The position numbers and the translations under genes are program-made. The notes beneath the pieces were generated by a model, which was not told the DNA's origin, ran no database searches, and worked only from the letters and a program-made list of their open reading frames with translations. Shown piece by piece: positions 29,941 to 38,522 of a DNA stretch of 64,000 bases. Source of the DNA: Gammaproteobacteria bacterium (GTDB lineage: Bacteria; Pseudomonadota; Gammaproteobacteria; Natronospirales; REEB76); the NCBI GenBank assembly GCA_035279405.1, contig DATEHU010000049.1, positions 1-64,000 of the forward strand, written 5' to 3'. Within the stretch, counting starts at the first letter, position 1. Each line of letters opens with the position of its first letter.

Positions 29941-31209
29941 ATGATTTCGATTACCCAGGGTCCGATTGCCCGCGGCACCATGCGCACGAGCTTCGTGCTC
30001 GGGCTGCGTCTGGTGGTGCAGGCAGGCACGCTGCTCCTGATTGCCCGTATGCTCGGGCCACGCGAGTATGGCGCGTTCGCGGGCGTCGCCGCGCTCGCGG
30101 TGATGCTTGGCACGCTTGCCACTTTTGGTACGCACCTGGTGCTGCTCGGCGAAGTGTCGCGCGGACCAGCGCGGCGCAAGGACGTACTGCCCTACGCGGT
30201 GCCGTTCACGCTGCTGTGCGGTGGCGCGCTGCTCGTGATTTATCTCTTGATCTGTACCTTCGCGCTGCGCGAGGCGGGCGTGGCGATTAAGGTACTGGTC
30301 GCAATCGGCATCACTGAAACATTACTGCAACCCCTGTTCAGCTTGCCGGCGGCGGAACACTTGGCACTCGGGCGCATCGCGCGCTCACAGTTACTGACCA
30401 CGTTGCCGCTGGCACTGCGTCTCGCTGCCGCCGCTGCCGTGTTTCTGCTGCATCCGGGCGATCCGTTGGCTGCCTACGGCTACGGCTATTGCATCGCCTC
30501 ATTGCTCGCACTCGCGGTCGCGACCGTCACGATGCCGGCGCCCTGGCCTGCGCCGCACCTCTGGCGATTCCCCAAAGCGGCCGAGCTGCGTGAAGCCGCC
30601 GGCTACGCCGCGCTCAATATCACCGCTACCACGCCTGCCGAACTCGACAAGACGCTGGCGACCAAGTTGCTGCCGCTCGCAGCCAGTGGTTTGTACGCGG
30701 CCGGCGCGCGCGTAATCGGCGCCGCGACGCTACCGGTGATCGCGATGATGTTGTCGGCGTTACCGCGCCTGTTTCGTGAAGGCCAAGACAAGTCCAGGCG
30801 TACTGCGCGCCTGCTTCGATGGCTGTTCGCCGCCGCGTTTGGCTATAGCCTTGCGTTGGCCGTCGCGCTGTGGTTTATCGCACCGGTGTTCGTGTGGCTG
30901 TTTGGCGCGAAATACGACGGCATCCAGCACGTGATCCACTGGTTGTGTCTTGCCGTGCCGGGAATGGCACTGCGCATGGCTGCGGGTAGCGTATTGATGG
31001 CACTCGGCAAACCATGGATGCGGGTAGGATTTGAATTGGCCGGTCTGGTCGTGCTCGTGGTTGCTGCTCTATTACTGATCGCCCATTTTGGAACTACCGG
31101 CATGCCATTAGCGCTAGTGTGCTCGGAATGGGCCATGGCCGTAGTTGGCGTGGCATTCGTCATCAGCACGAGGGATTCAGTCGGGAGACTTAAGGCGCCG
31201 GTGGCGTGA
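29941..31209 (+). CDS. Polysaccharide/oligosaccharide flippase (Wzx-like, MOP superfamily)
   Basis: This 422-residue protein has about 12 hydrophobic segments and the PST/MATE-like N-terminus of lipid-linked oligosaccharide flippases (RTSFVLGLRLVVQAGTLLL, LGPREYGAFAGVAAL). Such proteins move undecaprenyl-linked sugars to the periplasmic face. The start at 29941 is preferred to one 26 codons earlier, because MISITQGPIARG directly precedes the first membrane segment. It faces the glycosyltransferase string, and its last 20 bases overlap the convergent GT2 gene. Its substrate cannot be told from sequence. Confidence 0.82.
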   Translation: MISITQGPIARGTMRTSFVLGLRLVVQAGTLLLIARMLGPREYGAFAGVAALAVMLGTLATFGTHLVLLGEVSRGPARRKDVLPYAVPFTLLCGGALLVIYLLICTFALREAGVAIKVLVAIGITETLLQPLFSLPAAEHLALGRIARSQLLTTLPLALRLAAAAAVFLLHPGDPLAAYGYGYCIASLLALAVATVTMPAPWPAPHLWRFPKAAELREAAGYAALNITATTPAELDKTLATKLLPLAASGLYAAGARVIGAATLPVIAMMLSALPRLFREGQDKSRRTARLLRWLFAAAFGYSLALAVALWFIAPVFVWLFGAKYDGIQHVIHWLCLAVPGMALRMAAGSVLMALGKPWMRVGFELAGLVVLVVAALLLIAHFGTTGMPLALVCSEWAMAVVGVAFVISTRDSVGRLKAPVA

Positions 31210-32086
31210 AACTGCGGCAACGGCCACGCACGACATCGAACGTTGCAGCGATCAACCCTTTCCATGCCACCCACGATCGGAATCGCATGCTCCGGACCGT
31301 TGCGCGGAGCGGTAGTGTCACGCAGCGCGCTGCCAGGAACAGAGCTATTTCAAAGCGGTTTTTAGCCAATTTGCGTGCAAGTAACCAATGTCCCCGGTTC
31401 AGGTGGTATTCGTAAAACAGCGAACCGTTTTTGGCACTGCCAGAGCCGGCATGAACGACCACAGCGGACGGACACTGCACAACATCCACACCACGCGCTC
31501 GCAATTTGAGGCCGAGCATTACGTCCTCACCGTAAAAGAAGAAATCCTTGTCGAATAATGGTGACCCGGCCATCTCTGCGCGCAACAGCAAGCAGCAGCC
31601 GCTTGGATACCTTACGCAACCCGGCTGATACTTGCGCAACACGAGCGCAAACATGCGTTGGTAATATCCAAAGAGCGAAGAGGCGGGAGCGCCCGGTCGT
31701 GGTCGCACCAGCGGCATTGATACATGCGCATTGCCCAAGCCTTGCACCAGTAGCGCCAATGCGCCGTGCTCCAAGCGTGCATCAGAGTTGATAAGCAATA
31801 CGCTCGAGGGGCTGGCAGCCACAGCTCGCGTCAGTCCCGCATTCACACCTCGTGCAAATCCCATGTTCTGCCCGGACGTTACTACGTCTATTGTCAATCC
31901 CGACGTCTTTAACTCGTCCAAGTGAACTTGCATGGCTGCCAGGGACTTGCCGTCATCTTCGGAGTTGTCGACTACTACGGCGTGTCGTATGCCTTCGGCA
32001 TGCAGCGAGCGTAGACAGGATATCGTCTGTGCCGGAGTGCGAAAATGCAGGGTGAGGCCAACAACTGGCATTACTTCATCATGCAT
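31190..32086 (-). CDS. GT2-family glycosyltransferase
   Basis: This 298-residue protein resembles rhamnosyltransferase-type GT2 enzymes. It has VVGLTLHFRTP at the N-terminus, HAVVVDNSEDD, GQNMGFARGVNAGL, the metal-binding LLINSDARLE, YPSGCCLLLR, and FFFYGEDVMLGLKLRARG. They transfer a nucleotide-activated sugar to a growing glycan on the cytoplasmic face. The start at 32086 overlaps the upstream methyltransferase by 8 bases; an alternative ATG at 32071 gives a start with no overlap. It is last in the reverse-strand glycan operon. Confidence 0.85.
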   Translation of the reverse strand: MHDEVMPVVGLTLHFRTPAQTISCLRSLHAEGIRHAVVVDNSEDDGKSLAAMQVHLDELKTSGLTIDVVTSGQNMGFARGVNAGLTRAVAASPSSVLLINSDARLEHGALALLVQGLGNAHVSMPLVRPRPGAPASSLFGYYQRMFALVLRKYQPGCVRYPSGCCLLLRAEMAGSPLFDKDFFFYGEDVMLGLKLRARGVDVVQCPSAVVVHAGSGSAKNGSLFYEYHLNRGHWLLARKLAKNRFEIALFLAARCVTLPLRATVRSMRFRSWVAWKGLIAATFDVVRGRCRSFTPPAP

Positions 32087-33080
32087 GTTGTATTGCCGGC
32101 CGGCGTGCCATGACGATGGTCTCCTCACCCCAGCGGGGCGTAAGCGTCGAAAGCAAGTCGCCCACGCGACGGACGGTAGTCATCCACGCGCGAGAATGCG
32201 CTGTCCCCTCACGCTCAGCAATGCGAACCGACTCACGCCACAGCCCCGGACTCTGCATGCCGCGCCGGACGAATCGTACGTCGGTAAACCCGGCGTGCTG
32301 CAACCACTCGCGCAGTTTCCGCTGGCTCGGGATCAGGAGGTGGAAGGGCGGGTGCAACCCTTTCCAGCCGCGTCCGAAAAGTGTGACGCCCAATGCACCG
32401 GGGTTTGGCAGTGCCAGCCAAAGCGTGCCACCGGGCTCAAGCAATGCCAGCAATTTACCGAGCAAACGCGACGGGTCAGTAACGTGCTCAATCACGTGAT
32501 TCAGCGTGATGTAGGCGAACGACCTGTCTGGGTAGGCGGCCGTCCATACATCACCCGCCACGACGTTCAGGCCCGCCTTCCGGCAAGTTGCAGCGGCAGC
32601 AGGATCCGGCTCGCAGCCTTGGGCTTCAATGCCCATTTCGACTGCGCGGCACAGGAATGCACCGTTCCCACACCCCACGTCCAGCAGGCGCGTTTGCCCC
32701 CGGCATAATGCCATTGGGATATGGCGGCCGTACACATCCAGCTTCATCCGCAGCGGCGCGAGCGCTCCGAATACCCATGCGCCTGCACGCAGTGCGGGAT
32801 GACGCCGCATGTGAAACCTTGCGTTCAAATAGCCACTGATGAGTCGCGCCACCGGACCGCGTGCATTACCCGACGCGAAGTCATCCGGCTCGGATTCATG
32901 CGTGTAGTAACTCTCGTATGCTCTTGGCAGCGACTCATCATCGGGCCGCTCAATCAAGTACATGGAGCCGCAGTTACCACACCGAGCCACATTCCATATG
33001 TCCTCGAGCGCAAGCACGTCGTCGCGACGGGAATAGATTGCAGACACGACTCTTGCCCCACAGGCGGGGCAAGCACGCAT
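32079..33080 (-). CDS. Class I SAM-dependent methyltransferase with zinc-ribbon N-terminus
   Basis: The 333-residue product begins MRACPACGARV and has CGNCG about 30 residues later, a likely zinc ribbon. A class I methyltransferase domain follows, with motif I LLDVGCGNGAFL, an acidic strand end in GCEPDP, and LNHVIEHVTDPSRLLG. Proteins of this layout modify sugars or lipids in surface-glycan clusters. The start at 33080 is 4 bases after the GT4 stop; a frame 59 residues longer would overlap that gene heavily. The acceptor is unknown. Confidence 0.82.
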   Translation of the reverse strand: MRACPACGARVVSAIYSRRDDVLALEDIWNVARCGNCGSMYLIERPDDESLPRAYESYYTHESEPDDFASGNARGPVARLISGYLNARFHMRRHPALRAGAWVFGALAPLRMKLDVYGRHIPMALCRGQTRLLDVGCGNGAFLCRAVEMGIEAQGCEPDPAAAATCRKAGLNVVAGDVWTAAYPDRSFAYITLNHVIEHVTDPSRLLGKLLALLEPGGTLWLALPNPGALGVTLFGRGWKGLHPPFHLLIPSQRKLREWLQHAGFTDVRFVRRGMQSPGLWRESVRIAEREGTAHSRAWMTTVRRVGDLLSTLTPRWGEETIVMARRPAIQHA

Positions 33081-33084
33081 CAGA

Positions 33085-34137
33085 TCAAGTCGGCCGCGCG
33101 ACCAGTGGGTGATTGCTGATGCAGGTTGCATACACATTCTCGTAAGCGGTGCACATCGCATCAATGGAAAATCTCTGCGCTGCCAGACTCCTGGCACTCC
33201 GAGATATCTTGCCGAACAACGCGCCGTCGTGCGCCAGTGTCCTCGCGGCATTCGCAAACATCACGACGTCGTCTTGGCGGCACAGTATACCGGTAACGCC
33301 ATCGTCGACGATTTCCGGTATCGAGGATGCCTGCACGGCGATCACCGGCAATCCGCACGCCATCGCTTCCGCTGCGACCAGGCCAAAGCCTTCGCTGCGC
33401 GAGGGGAATAGCAACGCATCGGCTTCCTGCATGGCCGCGATCACGGCGTCCTCGCTTTTCAGCCTGCCGATATCGCGCATGTTGTCCGGCATGTCTCGCC
33501 GGTCCCGTTCGGCCGTCGTGCCGCTGGTATAACGCAGTTCAAATCCATTGCCGAGGTCGCGCATGATCGGAGCCAGCAGGTCCACACCTTTCAGCTTCTT
33601 CCAGCTTCCCACATACAACAGCCGGAATGGTTCGTCAGCGCGACGCTGGCGATTACCCGGTCGCCATCGATCGGTATCAATGCCGTTGTAGATGACCTGT
33701 ATCGGCATATTCACCAAGGTTTGCATGGTGGTGTCGGCCACAAAGCGGCTGACTGCCACGACACGGTCGGCGCGACGCAGCACACGGCGTTCGTTGGGCG
33801 CGATCCAGTATCGGTGATACACGGCGCGGGCGGTCCCCTTGTAGGCCCTGGCATCAGGGTGGTGCACCGCGTGATGGATGGTCGCAACCACGGGCAAGCT
33901 TGTCGGCAGAAACCGTGAATGCAACCAGGTGTTGACGTGCACAACATTGGCCCAGACCGGAGGTGGTGGAATGGGGACGGTCCATGGCGCGTACTCCGCG
34001 TGCAGCGGCAGCCAGGTGATTTCAGCACGCATGCCGCGCTCGATCAGCCCGTTGGCAAGCCGCTGTGTAAATACATCCGCACCTGTTCTAGCGCGCACCG
34101 CCGGCAACCAGACTGCAGGCCCTCGCCTGGCGTTCAT
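33085..34137 (-). CDS. GT4-family glycosyltransferase
   Basis: This is a 350-residue GT-B enzyme of family GT4. The N-terminal domain begins AVWLPAVRARTGADVFTQ. The C-terminal domain has LLYVGSWKKLKGVDLL and the nucleotide-sugar site FPSRSEGFGLVAAEAMACG (EX7E motif), then VIAVQASSIPEIV. The start at 34137 overlaps the stop of a small upstream ORF by ATGA, which suggests coupling. The sugar is not predictable. Confidence 0.87.
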   Translation of the reverse strand: MNARRGPAVWLPAVRARTGADVFTQRLANGLIERGMRAEITWLPLHAEYAPWTVPIPPPPVWANVVHVNTWLHSRFLPTSLPVVATIHHAVHHPDARAYKGTARAVYHRYWIAPNERRVLRRADRVVAVSRFVADTTMQTLVNMPIQVIYNGIDTDRWRPGNRQRRADEPFRLLYVGSWKKLKGVDLLAPIMRDLGNGFELRYTSGTTAERDRRDMPDNMRDIGRLKSEDAVIAAMQEADALLFPSRSEGFGLVAAEAMACGLPVIAVQASSIPEIVDDGVTGILCRQDDVVMFANAARTLAHDGALFGKISRSARSLAAQRFSIDAMCTAYENVYATCISNHPLVARPT

Positions 34138-34307
34138 GCGGCTAGTGTGTCGAAGCGGTAAATCAAGGCAGGATTAATCCGGAGCAATGGCATCACCGCT
34201 GAATCAGGCGCGTTGCCCGTCAGGCGTTCAATCATCAGGGCCTTGCAGTCGTGCGATGACAAGTCGAGCATTGCATGCGGCTGACATTCCAGGCTGTGTG
34301 TGTTCAT
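34134..34307 (-). CDS. Small hypothetical protein, coupled to GT4 gene
   Basis: I do not recognise this 57-residue product (MNTHSLECQPHAML to IYRFDTLAA). It fills the only real gap in the glycosyltransferase string, starting 13 bases after the stop of one GT4 gene and ending by an ATGA overlap on the start of the next. It has no membrane segment or signal peptide. Either it is a real small protein or a leader frame whose translation delivers ribosomes to the next gene. A longer version from 34673 is rejected because that part is antiparallel noise within the neighbouring gene's coding region. Confidence 0.4.
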   Translation of the reverse strand: MNTHSLECQPHAMLDLSSHDCKALMIERLTGNAPDSAVMPLLRINPALIYRFDTLAA

Positions 34308-34320
34308 GTCTGCCCGAATA

Positions 34321-35469
34321 TCAGCGTAGCTGTGGGACGACGTGCGCCAGCTGTGCGACGATTTGTATGCCAAATTCCGGCCAGGCGAATTGCTGGGCAA
34401 ACTCAATGCTGCTGGCATGCAACGCATCGCGGCCGGCGAGAATACGCAATACGCTGTCTGCAAAAGCCGTGTAATCGCCGGGCGCAACAAGATGCCCGGA
34501 GCGATCTTCTGCGACGGCATCAACGACACCGCCGGTGGCAAACGCCACCGTGGGCAGTCCGTTTGCCGCAGCCTCCACGGCCACCATGCCGAAGCCTTCC
34601 GGGTCACCCCCGATTTCCCGCACGGGAAATACATGCACGTCCGCGGCAGCGTAAATTGTGCTGAGTTCGTCATAGTCGGTAATCACACCCAGGAAGCGGA
34701 TGTTGCCGGCCACGCCCGCTGCTGCAGCCGCAGCGGTGATGCTCTCCGGCGTTTGCGCTTGGGCGTGCAAGGCCTGTCGGGGTGGAGCGCCGACGATCAG
34801 CAGCGCCGTGTCCGGAGAATGCGCCACGATACGCGGCAGGCAATGGGCGACGAACTCTCTTAGCCCTTTGCGGCTGGAGAGTCTGCCTACGGACAGCAGT
34901 ACGGGTTTGTCCCCAAGCGCATGCCGCAGCCGGAAATCATGCAGGCGCTGTGGATTTATCTTCGGGTCTGGCAGCGTGACTCCGGGGTGTACGATGCCGA
35001 TACGCTCGGGCGATACACCCGCTGCGCGGCATCCATCGGCTGTGGCACGACTGTTGGCGATGACGCGCTGCATGCGCCTGATTGCCGGCAGCCACAGTGC
35101 ACGGTAAATCGCGTTCTTGGCCGCGACATCCAGCCCATGTACGTAGACTGCGGTGTGAGCGTTGCAGCGGCGTGCGGCGGAACGGGCCAGTGGTGCGGTG
35201 AGTCCGCTTCCCGCGATTACGATATCCGGTCGCCAATGTTCGGCTGCGTGCCGTGCCAGTTGTCGCGCGCGCACAAGATATCGGACCAGGGGTTTCAGAG
35301 GTGCCTCGAGGACTTGAACGTGTTTTGGCGCCAGGGCGGCGGACCCGACCGGGCCGACCACGCGTACTTCGGCGCGTTTTGCCAACTCGTCTGCCATATG
35401 CCAGTTCAGGCGCTCCATCCCGCCCACCAACGGCGGCAGGTTGCGGGTTATCAGCAGGATGCGTGTCAC
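34321..35469 (-). CDS. GT4-family glycosyltransferase (second)
   Basis: A 382-residue GT-B enzyme of family GT4. It starts MTRILLITRNLPPLVGGMER, typical of PimB/mannosyltransferase-like members, and has VIANSRATADG, IVHPGVTLPD, LLSVGRLSSRKGL and the EX7E site GGDPEGFGMVAVEAAANGLP. It lies 18 bases after the GT2 gene upstream. It probably adds a hexose to a lipid-linked glycan; the sugar is unknown. Confidence 0.87.
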   Translation of the reverse strand: MTRILLITRNLPPLVGGMERLNWHMADELAKRAEVRVVGPVGSAALAPKHVQVLEAPLKPLVRYLVRARQLARHAAEHWRPDIVIAGSGLTAPLARSAARRCNAHTAVYVHGLDVAAKNAIYRALWLPAIRRMQRVIANSRATADGCRAAGVSPERIGIVHPGVTLPDPKINPQRLHDFRLRHALGDKPVLLSVGRLSSRKGLREFVAHCLPRIVAHSPDTALLIVGAPPRQALHAQAQTPESITAAAAAAGVAGNIRFLGVITDYDELSTIYAAADVHVFPVREIGGDPEGFGMVAVEAAANGLPTVAFATGGVVDAVAEDRSGHLVAPGDYTAFADSVLRILAGRDALHASSIEFAQQFAWPEFGIQIVAQLAHVVPQLR

Positions 35470-35487
35470 CAGTCTACAGTCCGTGCG

Positions 35488-36360
35488 TCAGTTTTTATTG
35501 CCACGGATGAACAACAGGTTGGTAATCTGTTCCGATATCAGGCCGATAAGAAATACCAGCACGGCCGTGACAAACAGCAACGCGCTCATGACGGTGAAAT
35601 GATGAGTCGAGATAAAGGTGTAGATGTACCACGCCAATCCAAGCAGAAAGAACACGACACTGATCGGCAGGAATATCTTCAGCGGCGAATACAGGGTCGC
35701 AACCTTGAATATGATGAGCAGAAAACGTATGCCATCGTGCAGCGGCCGGATGTGGCTTTTGCCGATGCGCTTTGCGGCGGCAATCGGTACATAAGCGATA
35801 CCGTAACCGGCGCGGAAAAACGCCATGGTGCTGGTAGTGGGATAGGAAAAAGTGTTGGGCAGCAGATGCAGGAATTCCCTGAATCGTTCCGCCCTGACGG
35901 CGCGAAACCCGGAAGTCAGGTCCTGGATGCGGTGCCCAACCATCCAGCTTGCTAGCAGGTTATAAACACCGTTCGCAAAACTGCGCCCGAATGAAGCCTG
36001 GGAATTGCGGGTGCGCGCGCCGACCACCATGTCAAAGCCTTGTTCGAGACACTCCAGTAAACGGGCAATGTCATTCGGATTATGCTGGCCGTCGGCATCC
36101 ATGAACACCAGAATATCGCCGCCGGCAGCGCGCACTCCGGATTTGATGGCCGCACCATTGCCCATGGAATAGGGGTGGTGGATGATCCGGGCCCCGCATT
36201 CGCTTGACACTTTGGCGGTGGCGTCTCTGGAGCCGTCATCCACCACCAACAGTTCGGCTTGCGGATAGAGCTTATGCAGACTGCCCAGCACGCTGGGTAG
36301 TGCCGCAGCTTCATCTTTGGCGGGCAAAATGATACTGAGTGACGGGAATTGCTTTGACAT
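35488..36360 (-). CDS. Polyprenyl-phosphate hexosyltransferase (GT2, GtrB/DPM1-like)
   Basis: This 290-residue enzyme has a cytoplasmic GT2 domain (LSIILPAKDEAAALPSVLG, LLVVDDGSRDAT, GNGAAIKSGV, VFMDADGQHNP, GFRAVR) followed by two C-terminal membrane segments (about residues 225-245 and 257-280). Proteins like this load a sugar, often mannose or glucose, from a nucleotide donor onto undecaprenyl phosphate. GT-C enzymes then use it on the outer face. The two GT-C-like TMTC proteins encoded just upstream are likely users. Confidence 0.85.
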   Translation of the reverse strand: MSKQFPSLSIILPAKDEAAALPSVLGSLHKLYPQAELLVVDDGSRDATAKVSSECGARIIHHPYSMGNGAAIKSGVRAAGGDILVFMDADGQHNPNDIARLLECLEQGFDMVVGARTRNSQASFGRSFANGVYNLLASWMVGHRIQDLTSGFRAVRAERFREFLHLLPNTFSYPTTSTMAFFRAGYGIAYVPIAAAKRIGKSHIRPLHDGIRFLLIIFKVATLYSPLKIFLPISVVFFLLGLAWYIYTFISTHHFTVMSALLFVTAVLVFLIGLISEQITNLLFIRGNKN

Positions 36361-36402
36361 GGAATATGCTCGGTCCCCGAACCGCGCGGCACTATAGCAT
36401 TG

Positions 36403-38421
36403 TCAATCGCCGCTCGCAGCGCCCGGCGCCGGCGGCACCGGTCTGGTGGTTGCCTCGGGCACCCGCTCGAGGTCATCAATCTGCTTTTGCAGATTGGCAA
36501 TGGTTGCGCGTAGATTGCCCAGCTGGTTGAGCGCGCGGACTTTCTGCAAATCGCGCTCCGCCCTGGCCGGATCCTGCAGGGCAATATCCAGGATGACCAC
36601 GTTGATGCGGTATTGGGGCTCGGACGGCACCGCGTCAGCGGCCTGTTGCATGAGGCTGCGGCTTTTTTTCAGGTCCTTGTCCTGTCCCTGGCCGAGGAAA
36701 TTCCCGTAATCGGTAAGAATGTTTGCGTAGGTGCCGGAAACCTTCCGCAGGCGCGGATTCGCCATGGCCGCTTCGAACAGCGCGCGCAGTGCCGATGGCG
36801 GGAAATGGCAATTATCGGCGTTCTGGCACTGAACCAGCGCCACCAGCCCCTGCTGATCGGAAGCCGAAATGGGACGGGTGCGCAGGCGCTGCGCCATGTG
36901 GGCAAAGTTGGCCGGATCGTTGTTCCCGGTGGTCTGGCTTTCAAGCAGCGCGAGCGCGGCGCCCGCGATGATGCCGGAATTGGGCAAGTCCGCCGAATGC
37001 CGCAGGGCCTCAATGGCCGCAGGCAAAAGTTTATTTTCTCCCGCCAAAACCTCATTGGTCAGCGCTTCACCGAGTGCATAGGTGGCATAGGGCGAACGTG
37101 GATGATTGGCTGCCTGTACTTCCACGAGCGACAGTGTGCTGCGCCAGATATAGGCGCGCATACCGGTGAGCGCGCCGAAGGTGAGGGTGAATGCGACCAG
37201 GATGCCGACGCGCAGCGGCGTTTTGATATAGCGCGAGGGCTCAGTGAGGATGAAACCGAACACTGCGACGAGCACGCCCATGTCCGCTAGGTAATTGCGG
37301 TGCTCGAAGGCGATCTCCAGCGGAAAAACCGTGGACTCCAGCAGCTGGCCGGTGAAAAACCAGAGAATGCCGAAACAGATCCAGGGCCGCCGGTTGCGGG
37401 TGAATGCAGCGGCCACGAGCAACGCCACGAGGCCGAGGATGGACAGCAGCGTGGTGACCGGCGCCAGCAGGCCTTGAGAAATCGGGATGTCATCGTGATA
37501 CAGGCCCAGATCCGGCAGGCGCGGGTACAGCGTCCAGCGGATGTAATCCCAGACCACGCGCGACTCGGTGAGCAGCCGTTCGCCGAGGGTGTAATCCCGG
37601 CTGGCATAGCTGAACGCCAGGCCATGATGCAGGACGAACAGCCAGAGAATGCCGATGCCCAGCGGCAGCGCCAGAAACACCAGATAAAAAATCCACAGCC
37701 CGTAGCGTGACAGGACCTTTACGGATCCCCCCGGGTCTGCTGGCTGAATGGCAAAGCGGAATACGCAGAACTCCAGCACCAGCAGATAGACCGGCAGCAG
37801 CACGGCGGTCTCTTTGCTGGCAAATGCCAGCAGGCCGGCGACGGCAGTACCGGGAAAAATCCACCACCAGCCCCTGTGCCCGGACAACAGCCGCAGCCGG
37901 CCGTGGCAATACAGCACGCAGCCCAGCAGCATGAAGAGCGAACACAAGCTGGTTTCGCGCTGCACCACGTACAGCACGGCGGTGACATTCAGCGGATGCA
38001 GCAGCCAGGCGCCGGTGCACAACAACGGCAGCCATTGTGCTGCGGCGGCCGATGCGATGGCTCCGGTGCGGTGCCAGAAGCCAAAAACCTGTTGCAGCAG
38101 GACCAGAAACAGCAGCCCGCACAACAAATGAATGGCGAGATTCACCGCCTTGAAAGCGGAGGGTTCCAGTCCTGCGAAATAGATGTTCAGCGCAAACGAC
38201 AGCGAGCTGAGCGGCCGTCGCGTGGGCCCGGCATCGGAAGACAACGCCGCGTGCATGAACTGGTCCCAGCGCAGGCTGTGGATGGCCAGCGCGCCGTTTT
38301 GGACTACGTTGGTGATGTCATCGAAAACGAACGGTCCGCGCAGGCCCGGGAAATAGGCCGCCACGGTCAGGATCAGGATTCCTGCAATCGCGGCATACGT
38401 GTAGATCCGGCGCGGGAACAT
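36403..38421 (-). CDS. TMTC-like membrane protein with TPR-like tail (putative GT-C O-glycosyltransferase)
   Basis: The 672-residue protein has a first membrane segment (8-26) followed by FVFDDITNVV, where Asp34-Asp35 match the acidic pair of GT-C enzymes. After that come RRPLSSLSFALNIYFAGLEP, FKAVNLAIHL and LLHPLNVTAVLYVVQR. This is the same order as in eukaryotic TMTC proteins (GT105, O-mannosyltransferases of cadherins): acidic pair, RPL, N-H, then HP..T.AV...R. Around ten membrane segments end near residue 420, and a helical, TPR-like periplasmic region follows. The function is inferred; the paralogue beside it and the nearby pilins suggest protein glycosylation. Confidence 0.7.
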   Translation of the reverse strand: MFPRRIYTYAAIAGILILTVAAYFPGLRGPFVFDDITNVVQNGALAIHSLRWDQFMHAALSSDAGPTRRPLSSLSFALNIYFAGLEPSAFKAVNLAIHLLCGLLFLVLLQQVFGFWHRTGAIASAAAAQWLPLLCTGAWLLHPLNVTAVLYVVQRETSLCSLFMLLGCVLYCHGRLRLLSGHRGWWWIFPGTAVAGLLAFASKETAVLLPVYLLVLEFCVFRFAIQPADPGGSVKVLSRYGLWIFYLVFLALPLGIGILWLFVLHHGLAFSYASRDYTLGERLLTESRVVWDYIRWTLYPRLPDLGLYHDDIPISQGLLAPVTTLLSILGLVALLVAAAFTRNRRPWICFGILWFFTGQLLESTVFPLEIAFEHRNYLADMGVLVAVFGFILTEPSRYIKTPLRVGILVAFTLTFGALTGMRAYIWRSTLSLVEVQAANHPRSPYATYALGEALTNEVLAGENKLLPAAIEALRHSADLPNSGIIAGAALALLESQTTGNNDPANFAHMAQRLRTRPISASDQQGLVALVQCQNADNCHFPPSALRALFEAAMANPRLRKVSGTYANILTDYGNFLGQGQDKDLKKSRSLMQQAADAVPSEPQYRINVVILDIALQDPARAERDLQKVRALNQLGNLRATIANLQKQIDDLERVPEATTRPVPPAPGAASGD

Positions 38422-38522
38422 GCAGGGATGAATTCAGGTGTTGCCGGGCAACTCAGGATAACCCATGCCCGGAAAATTTGTCGCGTAATCGGTGTTCACA
38501 AGTCGGTGGTTATGCGTGGCTG

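Noticed and set aside
34308-34673. Extended version of the small ORF between the GT4 genes
   Set aside because: The extra 122 codons lie in another frame of the clear GT4 gene; only the last 57 codons fill real intergenic space.
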